Part shown: positions 1-14,248 of the stretch, in pieces | Layout of the letters: the number at the start of each line of letters is the position of its first letter | Numbering within the stretch: position 1 is the stretch's first letter | Assembly: GCA_028554645.1 (NCBI GenBank) | Contig: JAQOOI010000078.1 | Coordinates: 434,001-498,000, forward strand | Source: Omphalotus guepiniiformis | Lineage: Eukaryota; Basidiomycota; Agaricomycetes; Agaricales; Omphalotaceae | DNA: 64,000 nucleotides | Direction of reading: 5' to 3' | The notes under the pieces: model-generated | What the model was told of the DNA's origin: nothing | Seen by the model: only the letters and a program-made list of their open reading frames with translations | The model's database searches: none | Translations under genes and position numbers: made by a program

Positions 1-2406
1 TGACCACTTCTCAACAGCTTTTTTAAAATATGTTATCGTCCCCTTCGATCCTCTCCGCGTTCACACTGGCCTGGGCTATTCGCATGTGCGCCGGCGAAAC
101 CGTTGAACATCCGACCCGCAGGGAACCATAGGGAACCGCAGGGGGAGTGGGGGGCCCGATATGGGCCGGAGTCCGACAGCCTGAGTGAGACCCCCAAATG
201 ACAGGAAAAAACCCCAACATAAGGACGGAAAGGGCGAAGAAGAAGAAGAAAGAAAGAACTTTGTACATAGAACTTGAAGAAGCTGTAGAAGGCTGTAGAG
301 TACTTGACTCGAGGTTTACAGCTTACATACTGAAGCTGAGCCTGAGGCTATTCATGTCAGCGATTGCACACCATCTTTGTGATTCTCTGTCTCTGAGTGT
401 TCTCTCCAAACTTCAAATCATGATTCACGGCTGCATTTGGTACAGTCGGAACCTCTAAGGACGCAACTTTAGCATACATACCTATATACTTGAATTTCAT
501 ACGTATATGCATAAGTAGTGCCGTTAAAAAGTATATTGATAACTAATAGAATCCCTGAGTAACAACTTACACTTCGTGATGAACAATATACCCTAATCAA
601 TTTAACATATACCATATACCCAAACGAACCTCACCCCTACTTACCCTAAGAACCTCGAACCTCGAACCTTCAAGTACCGGACGTCCGCTGAACCGCGAGT
701 GAGATGTTTATTTCATTCGATCATCAAACGTCCACCATCATCTCAAGCCTGAGAGGTGTACATGATGATAGTACGACCGTGGACCGTGGTCACATATATA
801 TGTATGTATGTATGTACTCTATCCCGTAAGTAAGTGAGCTCAGGCTGTACCTATCTATATATAATACAGCTTCGGACTCGCGGTCCAAGAATCGCTTCAC
901 GTTTGGGATATAACGGGAGGAAGCGGGAGGATCGAGGAAGGGGTGGAAAGGCAAAAAAAAAGAAGAAAAACAAAAACGAGTCGGGCTACTTAGGCCCGTA
1001 GCACATAAGCACATCCATCCATCCATACACCACTTGGCAGGCAATGGGCACTTCAACAGTTTTTCCGAATAACAACTCAATTTCCCTTCCGATTATCGAA
1101 TTCCAACTCTGACCCTTTGCACCGTTTTTGCCAGAGCCACCAGAGTCGGTGCTAACCTCGGTTTGTTTGCGCAATGTGTATTGCTAGCGGCTTCACGACG
1201 GGAGTACTTAATGCAGCACTTACTACTTGAGTAAATGATATCATGATGCGCCTGGCCGGTGACCCACCCCACCCCATCCATAGTTGGCACTTGGAACTTG
1301 GGGTCGAGATAGATGCTGATAGATGATATGTAGATCGTTGTTACGGTTTACCGCGTAGGGCGTAGAGAGATACATACATATGTACATAGATGGAGATGTT
1401 ATTTTAGCAACTTTTAGGTGCTTTTAGGTGTCGGGTGTCGGCCCTCAGGTTTGGATCTGCATGCAATTGAGGCCTTTGAGCCAATTGAGCAACCCTTTTC
1501 TTTGAGAGGGTCCACAGCACACGCCTCATTATATCGTATCGTATCAATGTCATAGGGTATGGCCCGGGCAACTGGCAGCCACCAACGCCCAAAGGGGTTT
1601 CGTATTACATTTCATACCCCCTAGAAAAAAAAATAGTGACACTGACAACCGAATATTATAGTACACATCGAACGAGTCAAGTCCGGCCAACGCAGAAAAA
1701 GAAATGTTATACGCTTTGGGGGTACTAGCTAGGAGTTTATAAACTACGCGTAGTCGGACTCGGAGTCGTAATGAAGAGGGGGTACGGAGGCGGGGGGGTG
1801 CGCGATGTCGGACAGTGGAAGAGTGGCTACTGAAGAGGGGGGGAAACGAGACAATAGGTACCAATACATGAAGTAGGGTTCTTTATACGCGAAAATATGT
1901 ATATGTACGATAATTGTTATACTGCTGTGTACGCTTGATGAATCAAAATGCCAAAAAAGAGAAAAAAAAACTGTACGTTTCAGATTCTGGAGAGGGTGTA
2001 GGTTGTAGGATGATCTGTGAAAGGAAATGCCGAGTTATGTTGTGTGTTGGTGCGATGTGTATGCGTATAAGCGTGCGTGAGGGTTTGCGTAAGTAAGAAG
2101 ATGCTTGCAAGGATGAAGAACGAAGAATGATATGTATGTAGTGATCATGAAAGAAAAAAATGCAACGGCCTATGAAAATAAAACAGCTCGAAATACCCAG
2201 ATGCGAATAACAGGAGACGTATCGGAATGAAGAATGCCCGAATGCAAGTCCGGAATTTATGATGAAAATGAGGTGGCGCAACAGGGAGAAGGAAGAACGG
2301 AAAAAAGGTCATAAACATAAGAGCAAAAAAAAAAGTCAAGTCAACGTATCAATGGGCATGGCGAATGAACTGCGAGAAGAAAGAGACAGAAAGTCCGTAA
2401 AACAAT
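1..2406. other. no gene recognised
   Basis: Open frames here are short (about 110 codons or fewer), low in complexity and unlike any family I know. The stretch holds a (TATG)n microsatellite near 797-815, several A-rich runs and AT-rich segments. It probably includes the 3' flank of the cyclin gene that ends at 2407. Confidence 0.5.
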
Positions 2407-4651
2407 CTACTGGCCAACACTCCTTCTATTCCAATAGCTATTGCGAAGCGGCGGAACATAAAGCGGCGACGATTTCTGACTTGGCGTAGGGTAAAACTGC
2501 ACCCCAGGTGGACCAGCGTTCGCAAAAGGAGCAGACTGCACCGGACTACTCTCATCATAATCACGCTCATAACCCTGCTGTTGCTGTACACTCGAGTAAT
2601 ACTGCTGATACCTCGGAGGCTCAACATTCGGAATAATCAACGCAGGTGGTGGTAGTGGCGGAGCAGTCATATGATGGTGATGGTGTTGATAATGATGAGA
2701 AGCTGTATACGGCGTACTTTCCGGCGGCCTTGTCCATACAGTGTCATGGAAGTGCGGAAGAGTGGGCGGCGCCACGGATATATGCACGTCGTTAGGACTC
2801 GTAGAAGCAGATTGGACGTTGATCGGTATAGACGGCCGAGGCTGATAGCACGGTGCAGACGAACTTGGAGGCAGTGGCTGGTGCACTCTTAAGCGAGCTT
2901 TACGCGAACGACTTTCGTCGTCCTCCATAGGAGAGCAAGCGAGAGTGTAAAAATACAAATTCTGTAAATCGGATGTTAGTCATACAAGCGGGCTGCCTGG
3001 CAGCAATGACACATACTTGAGGTACGACGCTGCGCCGCCTTTCATCCAAAGCATAAGCAGTGACGAGCGTCTCAGGAGTCGAATGACTCTTAGCGTACGA
3101 AGACCACGAAGAAGTAGACGATGGCGTGCCGGTATTCGTGTGAGTCGTAGGACGAGCAGGCGAGTCAATCGACATCTTTGAGAAAGACTGTAAACCCTCT
3201 AGCGGCGAGTACGAGCTAGAGTTAGTACCGCCAACGTTTCCAGACTCGGGTATCTGTAACGTGATCGAGACTGGTCGTTTCGAAGGAATATGGGAGAAGC
3301 TAGCAGAGGTAGGAGAGAACGCGGCCTCTGCAGTACGCTTAGCACCAGGACGCAGCGAAGGCGAGGCTTCGGAGTACGCCGGCTGAGGCGCCGGAGCGTG
3401 GGAAGCATACTGAGGGGGGAGTGAGACATACGTCCGAGTTTGCTCTGGGGACGTAGAGCGCGCACGATGGGACGAGACACGTCCGCGAGCAGTATATCGG
3501 CAAGGGGTAGTAGTGAGATGCGAAGACGGATGCCGTGACGCGCGTGCAAGAGTACGAGACTTGCGGAAATGTCGACTGTCCCTCTCCTTTGCCAGCACAA
3601 GTCCCTTCAGCAAATTGAGCCATGACTCGTACGTCGGCTTGTCGACGTAGAGATTGCAATCTACACCCATGAGAAACTCCCTCTCCATCCTATTAATCTC
3701 TGTCAGATCGATCCCTGAGACCTCCGACCAAGTCTTATTCGTATACGTGTTGCTGTGATAGTACGACGCGTCAGATGATTCAACAGCTTAAAAGAAAGTG
3801 AGACACTGACTCATCAAGGAACTTGTTGGCCATCATTAACCCAGCAACTGCTATCCGAAACTCGCTTCCAGCCTGCGCCGGCGTGAACCGGTTGCGTTCT
3901 TTGAGTCGAAAGATGTAATGAAGTGACAAGACGATAACGGATTGTGAGACTTGTGTCGTCTCGAGGAGTTTTTGCATGAAAGAAACAAAGGTAGGCGTGG
4001 CCACTAATTGAAGAGTCGTCGCGGAATTAGGTCGATTAAAAAGAGTCGATGAAGTAGGATTGGATGGTGGGGAAGGATACGAATGCGAATCTTGAGGAGG
4101 CGTAGAAAACCACAAGTAACATATCATTTCGCAAGTTTTTTCAGCAATGAAATGCGCAGAACGTTTCTGAGTAAAGTCGAGCCACTCGACCGGGAGATTC
4201 GCGTCTACGAACAAAGGCTGATGGTGTTTCGAGTAGACTGGCTCTGGGACGCGACTGCACATTTCTGAAGAGGAATAATCGACGATTGGAGGAAGGCGAG
4301 TTGGAGGAGAATAATGTGGAGGCTCGTCATCTGGAGGCGTTACTGTTGCCACATCTTGTTAGAAAACAAAGAACAAAAGCAAATGAGAAACGCACAAGGT
4401 AAAGCAGTAGACATCATATGCCGATCCGACAACTGTCTATCGAGGTAGGCTATTGGTGGCAAAGTAGTCATATTTGAAGGAGACATTTTCCTGCGCTCAA
4501 AAGTACAAGTCATAGGGGGAGTAATTGGCGTATGATGTTGAGGTTTTGGAAGACGAGAAAGGATTGAGAATTCAGGCGTTATTGAAGGGAAACTGTTCAT
4601 GGCTGCAACAGAGGGCGTCCTTGGAAGGGACTGAGGAGTATAAAAAGCCAT
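2407..4651 (-). CDS. Pho80/Pcl-like cyclin (CDK regulatory subunit)
   Basis: A four-exon gene read as 4396-4651, 3811-4354, 3017-3752 and 2407-2961, giving about 696 residues with phases that agree at every join. The second exon carries the start of the cyclin box (HFIAEKTCEMICYLWF, then SQSVIVLSLHYIFRL and AGLMMANKFLD). The third exon completes it with DNTYTNKTWSEVSGI and EREFLMGVDCNLYV, which is the Pho80/PCL cyclin signature. The rest is a long disordered Ser/Pro/His/Gln-rich C-terminal tail, as in the large PCL-type cyclins of filamentous fungi. Such cyclins activate Pho85-type kinases in phosphate, nutrient or morphogenesis control. The specific partner cannot be told from sequence. The first intron (41 nt) is unusually short, so that join is the least certain. 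The start is the first ATG in frame, before AFYTPQSLP. Confidence 0.85.
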
Positions 4652-7600
4652 AGATGAAATAATGAGTAGCAGGGGAAGATGTAGTACATATTCATATTTA
4701 AAACGGATACAAGATGGTACGGTCTCGGAGGAGGTGCAACGCTTAGACACAAACAGGGGATACGAGAGATGGCCCGTAATTTTCTTCCACTGCATATCCG
4801 CTATTTTCAAAATATTAAATTTTACTTCTCTTTTGGGTCTTCGGCACACCCGGCCAAGGGGATTCCCCAGGGATTCCCCATAGTCTTACCCTTAGCAGTT
4901 CCCTTTTACAGCCTCTTCTCCTGTTTTCTTCTGTTGATTTCATCTCCTCTTTAGGCAATCTCAAGTTATTATTATTATTCCGATTTCCTTTTTTATGTTT
5001 CGTAAGATGTCTGCAAAGCTCTCTTCTCCCAGTGCCTTTCGGATGTCAAGCTCGTCCCTATTCAACATCTCAAGTTTTTCCTATTCTCCATGATCTGGTC
5101 AACTCCTCCGTATTTTTCATCCGGATCTCATGTTTGTTTTTTTTGCCTTCCTCCTGTGTCTGGTAACCCTCTTTGTCCTCCGTAAATTCATGTCAATCTG
5201 CGCCCACTTGCCCGACGCCCCATCATATTATTATGCACGCTTGCTTCCTCCCAAATTGTGATCATTTCACCTGATTCAAATTTGGATCGGAATCTCGTCT
5301 CCCCTTCTGAACCTTTTTGTCACTTTCGGCTGTAGAATACCCACGCGCTGTCCTCTTTTTTTTTCTATTTTTTTTTTGCAACCCTTTCATCATCATCATC
5401 AATGGCCAGAACGGAAACTCTGTGGTTTCAAGCATGTCTTTCCCTAGCGGATATGGCGGATAAAGTGTTATTCTCGGACGTAACATCTTTTTTTGATTTT
5501 CCCTGCCCACTCCGTTCGCATCTCTTAAATCTTTCTTTCAAGTTTTGAGTAATTCTTGACGGTTCAGGATGTGATGATGATTCCAAGCTGCTCTCTCGGT
5601 ACACCCGTGGCGTGCTGTGTACCGTATTCCGTTCCGGAGGTCTGTCCCGAGGAACTGTCCTAAAAATTGTTTTTCTTTTTCGTTCGATCCCCATTCATAG
5701 TCTCTTCCCATGTACAGGGGTGTTTCATTCAACGCTTGGGTACTTCGCCAGGCTGCGCTATATGTCTGATAATTCTCGGTCTGCGTTCTTTCTAAATACA
5801 CATGACTTTTGTGCCCCCGTAAGTTTATCAGATTATGGGCGGTTACATGTCCCTTTGTTACTACGCCGTGTGCCTCTTGCACCACATTCCGAACCCTCAG
5901 TCTAGCCTGATCAGAGTACATTTTCCGCGTCGCGTTAGGTCGTGGAGACAGGGCAGGTTCGTATCTATCTACATTAACCATTAACATGGTCCATGTCCCA
6001 TTTGTTTTTTCTTTCTCTTCGGATTCTGAAATCATATAAAGAACTTCCATCTGATTTCCTTCCCTTTACACCGTTACAATCCGTTATTATACATCTCTTG
6101 CCGTTGACGTTAAGCTCCGTCTCGTTTCGCGATTCGAATGGAAGTTGTTCAATAAATAATGAAAAAAAGCTACTGATTGCTGACTGGCTGAATGAACTCA
6201 GTGTGAACCTTTTTTATTCTTTTCTTACTACAACAGCTCTTACAGATCCCATCGATATCAAAAGGACAACGCGCGAGCGGAAGGTAAACTCTAGCTGTAG
6301 AGACAGAATGAATCCGTCCACGTCTACCCACATCAAATTTACATGGGGGGATCGGGCACTGCGCTTCTATCTCAAGTCCACGGCCGGCGGCGGGCTTCGT
6401 CGCCTGAGAGCTGTAAGTAAAAGTAATACTAATTACAATCATCTCTCAGTGCTGTATGTACAACGTCACATTCACTGGGCTGGATTCAATGCACACGTAC
6501 ACCCTGAGAATTCTATGCCTTACTTACTAACCTTACCAGCCGTAGCGGTATCCTGGCGGTATCACTAATTCATAGCTCCAGGTCGTTCACAGAAGAATCA
6601 AGTGAAAGAAAAAGGGCATATGTATGCATACGGAAAAAAAACTAATGAGATGAACAAACGAATGAAGACGTGATGCATTATAGGGCTGTACTTGTACCAT
6701 GTACAGTTGTCTACACCTTTCATCCCAAAACGACGCCTCCTCTGAAGACGGGAACGTCATCTATAACCGCAAATTCTTCGTGAAAGAGCCAACGTCGAAG
6801 CCCAAATCGTAACGTATTAACGTGAAAAACGGGAGGTAGTGAGCGCGCATCTTGAACGTATCTAAAACAAGCTGCTGTTGTGCTACCATAACTTTTAATG
6901 CGCTTACTCGCCCCTCTCTATCTCAGCCGCCCATCTCACCAACGTTGTTAACGTGCAAAAGTACCGACTGGTACATACACGCGCCAAATCGGTTACGGTT
7001 CGGAATTCATGTGGCATGAATAAAGATGTATAGAAGGAATACCCTCTCCTCCCATCATCGTACTGTCCAATCCACATCCAAAAAAGTATACATACATCGC
7101 AAAACGCTCGCTCTTGACTCAGTTCGAAAATTGGTCCCCGAGAGGTGGGGAGGATTGCATAAACATTGACAATGCTTCGGGAGGAGCGACCCTTCAGTTT
7201 ATACGATGGGTTCAGACCGGTCAAGTGTCGCCGTACTAAGCTCGCCCCCATCATCGTGGTTGTTTCGTTGTCAGTCGGTCCCTTCCTCGACCTTCCCCTT
7301 CTCCGTCAGAAAAAGACAAAGAAAACTCCCCGAGTATACCTATATCACATCACCGCAACCGCACCGCACCACGCGTCGGATTTTATCCCATCGATCTATG
7401 TATTCAGTATTCAGTACTCAGTAGTGCCCCAAGAGAGGAATAGACTGGAATAGACCGGAAAAAAAAAGAAAAACCACACACAGCGCCCCTTCCCTCCCCA
7501 ACTAAAAAAGCATTCAAAAAGGGTATGTACTAAGATTTACACGTGCTGCTCATACTTCGCAGATGCAGTCGATTTTGAAGATTCAAGAAGGGTTGCAGGA

Positions 7601-10600
7601 GGGGGGGTCTAGACTTCCCCAAGGGTAAAGGCAGGGGTGAGATGAGCAAAGGGGGGTGAAATCATATTGAAATCTTGATGGGATGGATTGGTAGATGATG
7701 ACGATGATGGATGGATCGCGGATGGGATTGGGATGCCATCCAACCTAGTCGCTTCAGCAATCCGACAGGGCCCTGCCACGCTATGTAAATGTAAGTAAGT
7801 ACCACGCCCGCGGGTAGTCAAAGGAGAACTACTAAAAAGGAATGGATACCCCACGAAAAGAGAAGGGGGGGAACAAAAAAGAAGGGGGAAACAAAGGGAA
7901 GGATATCGGTTTTTGGGTTACCATCCCTTATGCCACGGATGGAACATTCTCAGCTCCCGAAGGTCCACAGTTCCCCAGACTGAGGTTCCAGCGCCAGTGC
8001 AACTTCGTCACACAAGATCTTTTTTGTCTGATAAGATGAAGAGATGGCGGGTAAATCAGACAATTATTCTTCAGCCGGTGCCGGGTAATTAGAAATCAAA
8101 AGAACAAGAACGAACTCACTTCTTTCTTCTTCTAGGCAAGCGCGATGCAGATGCACACGACACACCGTGACTTAGGTAGGTTACCGAACGAGGGTAAGTA
8201 TGTATGTATGTGAGTGAGTCGCGCGCATGCGAGCTAAGTACGAGTATACTGTATCAGTATGTATGTGAGCTAAGATGATCAAAGGCGGAGCCCCAAGTTA
8301 TAACTTACCGTAAACTCCAACTCAGCCCGAATCATCAAATGAAACCAAGCGGTGTAAGTGCGGCTTCTTCAGTCGTCGAAAGGGCAAATTCACATAAGTA
8401 GCAGGCGCAGAGAAGCACTCGGTGCGTTACGCATTTATGAGCAATGTTAACGAGCCTTCAGGAACCCTGTGATGCGAACGGAAAAGGTATAGAGCATTAG
8501 CGCCAGTGAAACTTCCTCGCAGTTGGCAGCTAGTGGCTCACCGCATTGAGCCCGTAAGTTTTTCGTTCCGCCACCAAGCGACCAAAGAGATACCTATCCT
8601 ATGCGCTTGATTACGGAGGTGCCATCTTCACCGGCGTGCTTGCCACTGCCAGATACGTTCATGAATCATCAGTAGGGTTCAACCGTAAGATCTTAAGAAC
8701 TAATCACTTTTACGGTCCCATTGGCACTGCTGGCTTGTTAACCGGGGGTAAGACGCCGTGACACTGGCTCTGACACAGAGAACTTTGATCCTCGCATTCG
8801 GAAACGTGAAAATTCGTGAATAACATACTTGGTAGGGTTCCACTCCTTCGAGAACATGCGAGACAAAGAGAACAGCTTTAGAACGAAAGAACAGGGGATA
8901 TGTTTTTTGGCTGCATATTTCATCCAAAACAAGATGATTCGTTGCGATGCTGGTGGCACCGGTGATTAATGATGCGATGTCATCTTTCTAGTTTTCACTC
9001 GAATACCGAATGCCGAACATAAGAAAACAGACCGACAACCGACCTTGAAAGCAATCAATAAAATTTGAGGAGGGGTTCATACATACCAGGCGACATATGT
9101 ATTACTATGACGCGGGCGGCATAACAAGTTCCGCTGACTCGGATGATGGGGTGAATTTTTTTGAGTTTGAAGAAGTGTGTCGAGATTCGAGAATGAGCAT
9201 CTCAAGGCTCGGACAAAGCCAGATCTTCCAAGTACCTTCCGTCGTTGGGCTCTGGCGAGGAACATCAAAGAAACATTCCAAAATAGGCAATGTATCTCCA
9301 CGCGGTAAATTGACGGACGGGACGACGGTCGAACCTAGGCCGGAAATCACAGCAAACTTTGGCCATCGCCGCGGAAACTGAAAATAGAAAAATTTTGCTA
9401 TGGTCACCCAAAGCAAATTTGTCAGCGGAAATACCATTCCAAATCTGGACTTAGGTAAGTTAGCAAGATGGTTAACTTAGCGGTTTCTGCTAAGTACATA
9501 CCAAACTGCTAACCTGATTTTCTACGCGAGGAATACGCGGTCACGGGGAGAGAATGATCCATAGGTCCATCTAAAATCTTATCGTTTTACGCTAGTGTTG
9601 TCATCTTCATAATATGAGCCATCTTGTTTGTCGGAGGCATTTCCCTTCTCGTCGCAAAGTAACAGCACAGACTTATCAGAACAAACACAAAAGCTCACTT
9701 GTTCAATGAGCATATACATACGTATGCGCGAGAAGACGATTTGGTGTAACGATGTGCATATGTGCATCATCCGCAACAAAATCCCCTTTGTGCAAAGTGG
9801 ATGGACAAATGGAAATTGATATGGTGCCACTGCGGTGCCACTGGACCCGGTGGAGGCTCAGCTTCTCTTGGTCTCGTCTTCATACGAATGTGATACTTTG
9901 ATTTTAGACTTTTCGTGGGGTCTCAGTATGACGAGCCTACTTACCGAACTCTGGAGGTGACTGTTGCGTCCGATGTCGCCAATGAGCGAAAAGGCTCATA
10001 CTATAGGGTACGAGATCTCTGCTCACTGATCGTTCACAGTTCGACCGATACTTATCTGACGAGACGGGGACAGGACATCAGAACCACAGAACCCAAATTT
10101 CATATGAAGGATTGCGTGACTTATAGACATTGACTATGGAAGAACTGGGTAGAACAAGATCCCTGGCAGCGCATAAGTCACTGAGGTAAATGCTGAGCAC
10201 ACGTTGAAACCACGCAAATGTTTCTTTTGGTTGCCCTTGCGAGTTGAAATTGTAATTGCTGACGACAATAGACCGGTACCGAGGCAGAGAAAACGGTCTA
10301 GCTGAGGCCATCTACCATAGCCTAGGACCCACAACGCCCACAACGATAAATGATATGTATGATAAACATCGGCTGTGCTGTCGATGTTCTTGTGCAAACA
10401 AACGCTTCCCTGCAGTGATGAATTCAAGTCAATCGGAAATCCCTCAAGGGGTTGGCGTTAGCACCTACACAGATTATTGATTATTGAGAGTAAGATTCCG
10501 GGGCTGATATGTTCGAACATCTAAAGCGAGCAGATGGGGAACGCCACTGACTGATTTGAAAAAAGAAAAACAGAAAGGGAAATTGGAACTGAAGACATAA

Positions 10601-13600
10601 ACACCCCAAAAAGAAACGACTGAAAGCGCATATACGTCGCTCACGCGACACAAAAGGAGCGTATGCATCTAGCAGGTATCTAGGACACACTGGAAGCTTG
10701 GTGCAACCCGTGGGTCTCAGTCTTGTCCATATCAGCACGTAGCCATTCGAAGCTGCGGACGTTGTCTATCATCATCGTTGCCCGCGACGAAGATGAATAC
10801 TTGGCTAGACAAGTACTAAATGTAGATTCAGCGCGCCGCACACGACGGAAGAAGAGAACAAGAAATCAACCAAATTAGATGATATCGAATCAATTCGGGT
10901 TTCCTCGCATCTTCAGTGGCAATAATATGTACATCTTTTTTTCGAAAGGGTAATGAAATGTACTTGAAGCACGTTACAAGTCAATCAGAGTGAGATGATG
11001 CTCGAGCGAACTGTGTAACTTATCAAATACTCAGCTCGAGGTACATAGCTGTCATGAAACTGAAATTTACTCACCTTTCGAATTACATCCACAGAATTGA
11101 TTCAATGATTTGATCTATCATCTCGTACCTGGGCCTGGAGAGGAGAGGGTAGTGAGAGGGTGCACTAAAATGACTCTAGTAGCATCGTGCCAACTGAGCG
11201 TCGCCGTCAAACTTGAGCTTGAGCTCCCGGTAAGATGGGCCCTGGGCATAACGGTAACCCATTCTGGATTCCTTCCCCGGGCGACAGGTACAGCAATTGC
11301 GAGTTTTCGTTTGTAAGGCCTTCCACAAGTTCCTAGGACATTTCCGCTCAGCTGTTTCACCCGTTGCGAGAAGAGATGTATACACCGTTCGTACGTGCTG
11401 AAGTAGAAGCACTCGAATCGATTCCGGATATCCTTAGACGTGTCAAGACGACGAGAGTCGCCTGTCGTGGCGGAATTCCTAGGCAATTGTAATCGCGGCC
11501 CGGAGATTTCATAATACTCCTAATTTAGCAACCCGCGTCGGCTGTCGCGTGCAACGCCTTGCCTTCGGACCATCATCCTACTTACTACTACTTTATGTAG
11601 CAGGTTTACAGATCCAGTAAGCGCTAAAGCTCATCGCGAGCATTAACTGATGCGTGTGCCTTCTTACCTACTTGCATAGATACACTTGTACTGCAAGATC
11701 CGTCAAGAATGGAATTCGAACCGCCACCGTTGAGGCCGCACAATGTGTAGAATCTCAGTATACTGTTGGCATTGCCGCGCCAAGTATGAGCTGGATCAAG
11801 TCCATCCAAATCATTCAAACAAACGGAAAGCTTTTCATCGAATGTATACGTAGACCGGGCTACTCTGGACTCTGAAGTACAAGACTTAACCCTGAGACGG
11901 AACGGGACTCGTAGTATTACGCCAGAGCTTGACACCTTCAATGTTCGAGTTTGCGGTCTCAAATTTCCGCTAGCGAAGTGAATACATGGCTTACTTCACT
12001 CATGTACCCTAGGATCGAGGTCTACGAAAGCGCTACACGCATATATGCGTACATGCATACGTGTTTACCCTGGGTTTCACCCGCACGGCGAGAATGTATG
12101 CAAGGCTTTGCCTTACCAGGCTTCGGCGGGATTACCTAGGGCTATTCGGAATCTCAAAATCGGGACGTTTCGTTTCCAGTCAAATGGACGGCTGAGCGCT
12201 TCGGGGTGCTGCGCCGTTTTGTTTCGGTCTGGTCACTTGCTGCTCCGGCATGTACGGTTTTTCATACCATGAGGCTCATGCTAGGCATACTGACAACACG
12301 AAACGAGTTGGCTGATTGCTGTCAACGGGTCAAGTCAAAGTATTTGTCTTTTCGAGCAAACTCTGACTTAGTGGTGCGGAACGGGTAGGTGTTGTACATG
12401 CATGTATGCGTGTCTGATTGGTGATGGATTGGATTAGGCTTGGGAGACTTACTGACCTTACAAGCAAGTTACATAGTGACACCTCAACTTAACCTCAACC
12501 TAATCTGGAAACAAGATTTCAATTCCAGTCTCCGTAACTCGCATCTCGAGTTCGAGTTCCGCTTTTTTTATTGGTGGAGTCTTCAACCCTCTTTGATTCT
12601 GTTCCGATTTACTTAGTACATGCTGTAAGGACAGTTTCAAAAACGTCCCAACGACCAATACTGTTATCATAATGTCCTTTTGCGTCATACAGGTTGGGAT
12701 TATGTACGTCAAGTATTCATTCACTCACTCATCATAATCATTTGTCTTACTTACCCATTTAGCTCGACCTTACCCTGCAGTGTTTGAAAGGCGAGTTGCT
12801 TATGTACTAAGTACCCACATTGTGCATTGTGACACTATATGCTACGCTACGCTACTAACACCGGTACGTTGCGTTGCCCCTCAATGCTCATTTATTAGGA
12901 ACCTGATGCACCTAGAGGGCTAGAACGCGCTTACAGCGGCACTATTCATATACATACATACTTAAGTAAGTATGTTCCGTTGAAAGAGAATCAGAAATTG
13001 GGGATTACTTAATACACGTTTCTAGCGAGGGGCGAGCGGCTACCAGCTACATATGTAACTTACCCAGCTCGCTGCTGTAGACTGTTGGACACAGGTATGA
13101 TCACTTTAGTCGTTTACCGTTTGGGTTTCCCCGTCCGCGTGTTAATTGTCAATTCAATAGAGGTCCGGAGTGCATCGCAGGATTCCTGTGTAATGTACTA
13201 CTACGGCCGATTTGACGGGGCGGGAAGGGGATTAACACATCATGATTGCACCGTTTTGTTTTGCACCAGCCCCAAGAAGCCTCAAGACCAGGTTGAGATT
13301 CGTCAGGACTGATGTCGTAATGGGAGCAGAGAATAAGGGTCACGTAGTCTGTAGACGGTAGAGTGTCTCCTCCGTCCACCGGTGAATCGTTACTGATTGG
13401 CCCCGGCGTTGAATGTGGAATGGTAAAGGTTCCATAGTGTATGCAGGGGCCTGCTGCCTGTAACTCCTGGCAGGTAAATCCCGCTGAACGTGAATCCGAA
13501 AACCTGGCCTTTGGCTTGAGTTAAGTAAACGTGACGTGGCTCTCAAGTTACCTCGAGTAATAGTGTAAGTATGTAACTATTCTAGTGCGACACAGCACGG
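4652..13600. other. 9-kb region without a recognisable gene
   Basis: No open frame here resembles a known family, and no chain of exons with good splice sites could be built. From about 4880 to 6100 the plus strand is rich in T and C, which fits a long promoter or leader for the cyclin gene on the minus strand. Further on are scattered (GTAA)n and (TATG)n runs, for example near 7793 and 8192. Lineage-specific small genes or non-coding RNAs cannot be excluded. Confidence 0.45.
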
Positions 13601-13805
13601 TGTGGTAGTATCTACCGAATACTCACTGATGCACTATATATTTTTACTTACTTACTGCCAGGTAGCATCAGCCCTTTGAAATCTATCAATGGCGCCCGTC
13701 TTGTGTGGTATTATCTACTGAGTACTCACTGATGTTCTATACATTTTTACTTACTTACTGCCAGGTAGCATCAGCCCTTTGATTTCGTATCAATGGCGCC
13801 CGTCT
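13601..13805. repeat. tandem duplication, unit about 103 bp
   Basis: Two head-to-tail copies, 13601-13701 and 13704-13805. Both contain the same core (ACTTACTTACTGCCAGGTAG, then CATCAGCCCTTTGA) and end in TCAATGGCGCCCGTCT. They differ by a few substitutions and one small indel. No coding sense is apparent. The duplication lies about 230 bp outside the left inverted repeat of the integrase/kinase element. Confidence 0.9.
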
Positions 13806-14037
13806 TTTTTCTGTCATATAACACGACCAGTATATAAGATGGATATAAATCTACTTATGGTGCAGCTACAGCCCGCGGCGGCACATTCAATCTGAATCTA
13901 GAAGGGTACCATAGTCAAAGTTGCCTAGGGGAGACTAATCTGAATCGCAAGATGGGCGCGAATCACAATGAGACCATTTGTTCCGAATATGTATGTTGTT
14001 GTTGGGATGTTAATTCCGCTCGGCGCTCAGCGCCTAT

Positions 14038-14067
14038 GGTTGGCGGAAGTCCACGGCAGACTTTTGC
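14038..14067 (+). repeat. left inverted repeat of integrase/kinase element
   Basis: Begins GGTTGGCGGAAGTCCACGGC and continues AGACTTTTGC. Its reverse complement is found at 19566-19595 with 29 of 31 aligned columns identical and two single-base indels. A chance match of this length in one window is very unlikely. Confidence 0.85.
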
Positions 14068-14248
14068 ATTCGTACTGCGGAGTCCGCTGTTCGGACGAAG
14101 GTGCCGAGCGAGCCACGTGTACTCGTATCTCAGTTCGCATGCACATTACTGACATCGAGTCTTGACTCATTGCTATCGACTGCCACAACCGTGAACTGTA
14201 TTATATCTAGCTGAAGATGTCGTGCAATAGCAAATACAATACACCTAG

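Noticed and set aside
23..268. Minus-strand 81-codon frame with a hydrophobic start resembling a signal peptide
   Set aside because: Hydrophobic start derives from a TTC-rich tract; no family, no exon partners.
5538..6050. 170-codon minus-strand open frame upstream of the cyclin
   Set aside because: Low-complexity, charged and purine-rich sequence with no family resemblance; more likely promoter or leader DNA.
9105..9437. 110-codon minus-strand frame with a leucine-rich stretch, possibly an F-box protein remnant
   Set aside because: No family motif, no neighbouring exons with good splice sites, and composition is not clearly coding.
11700..11730. Sequence resembling a tRNA B box (GGCGGTTCGAATTC on the minus strand)
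   Set aside because: No matching A box or cloverleaf could be formed upstream.
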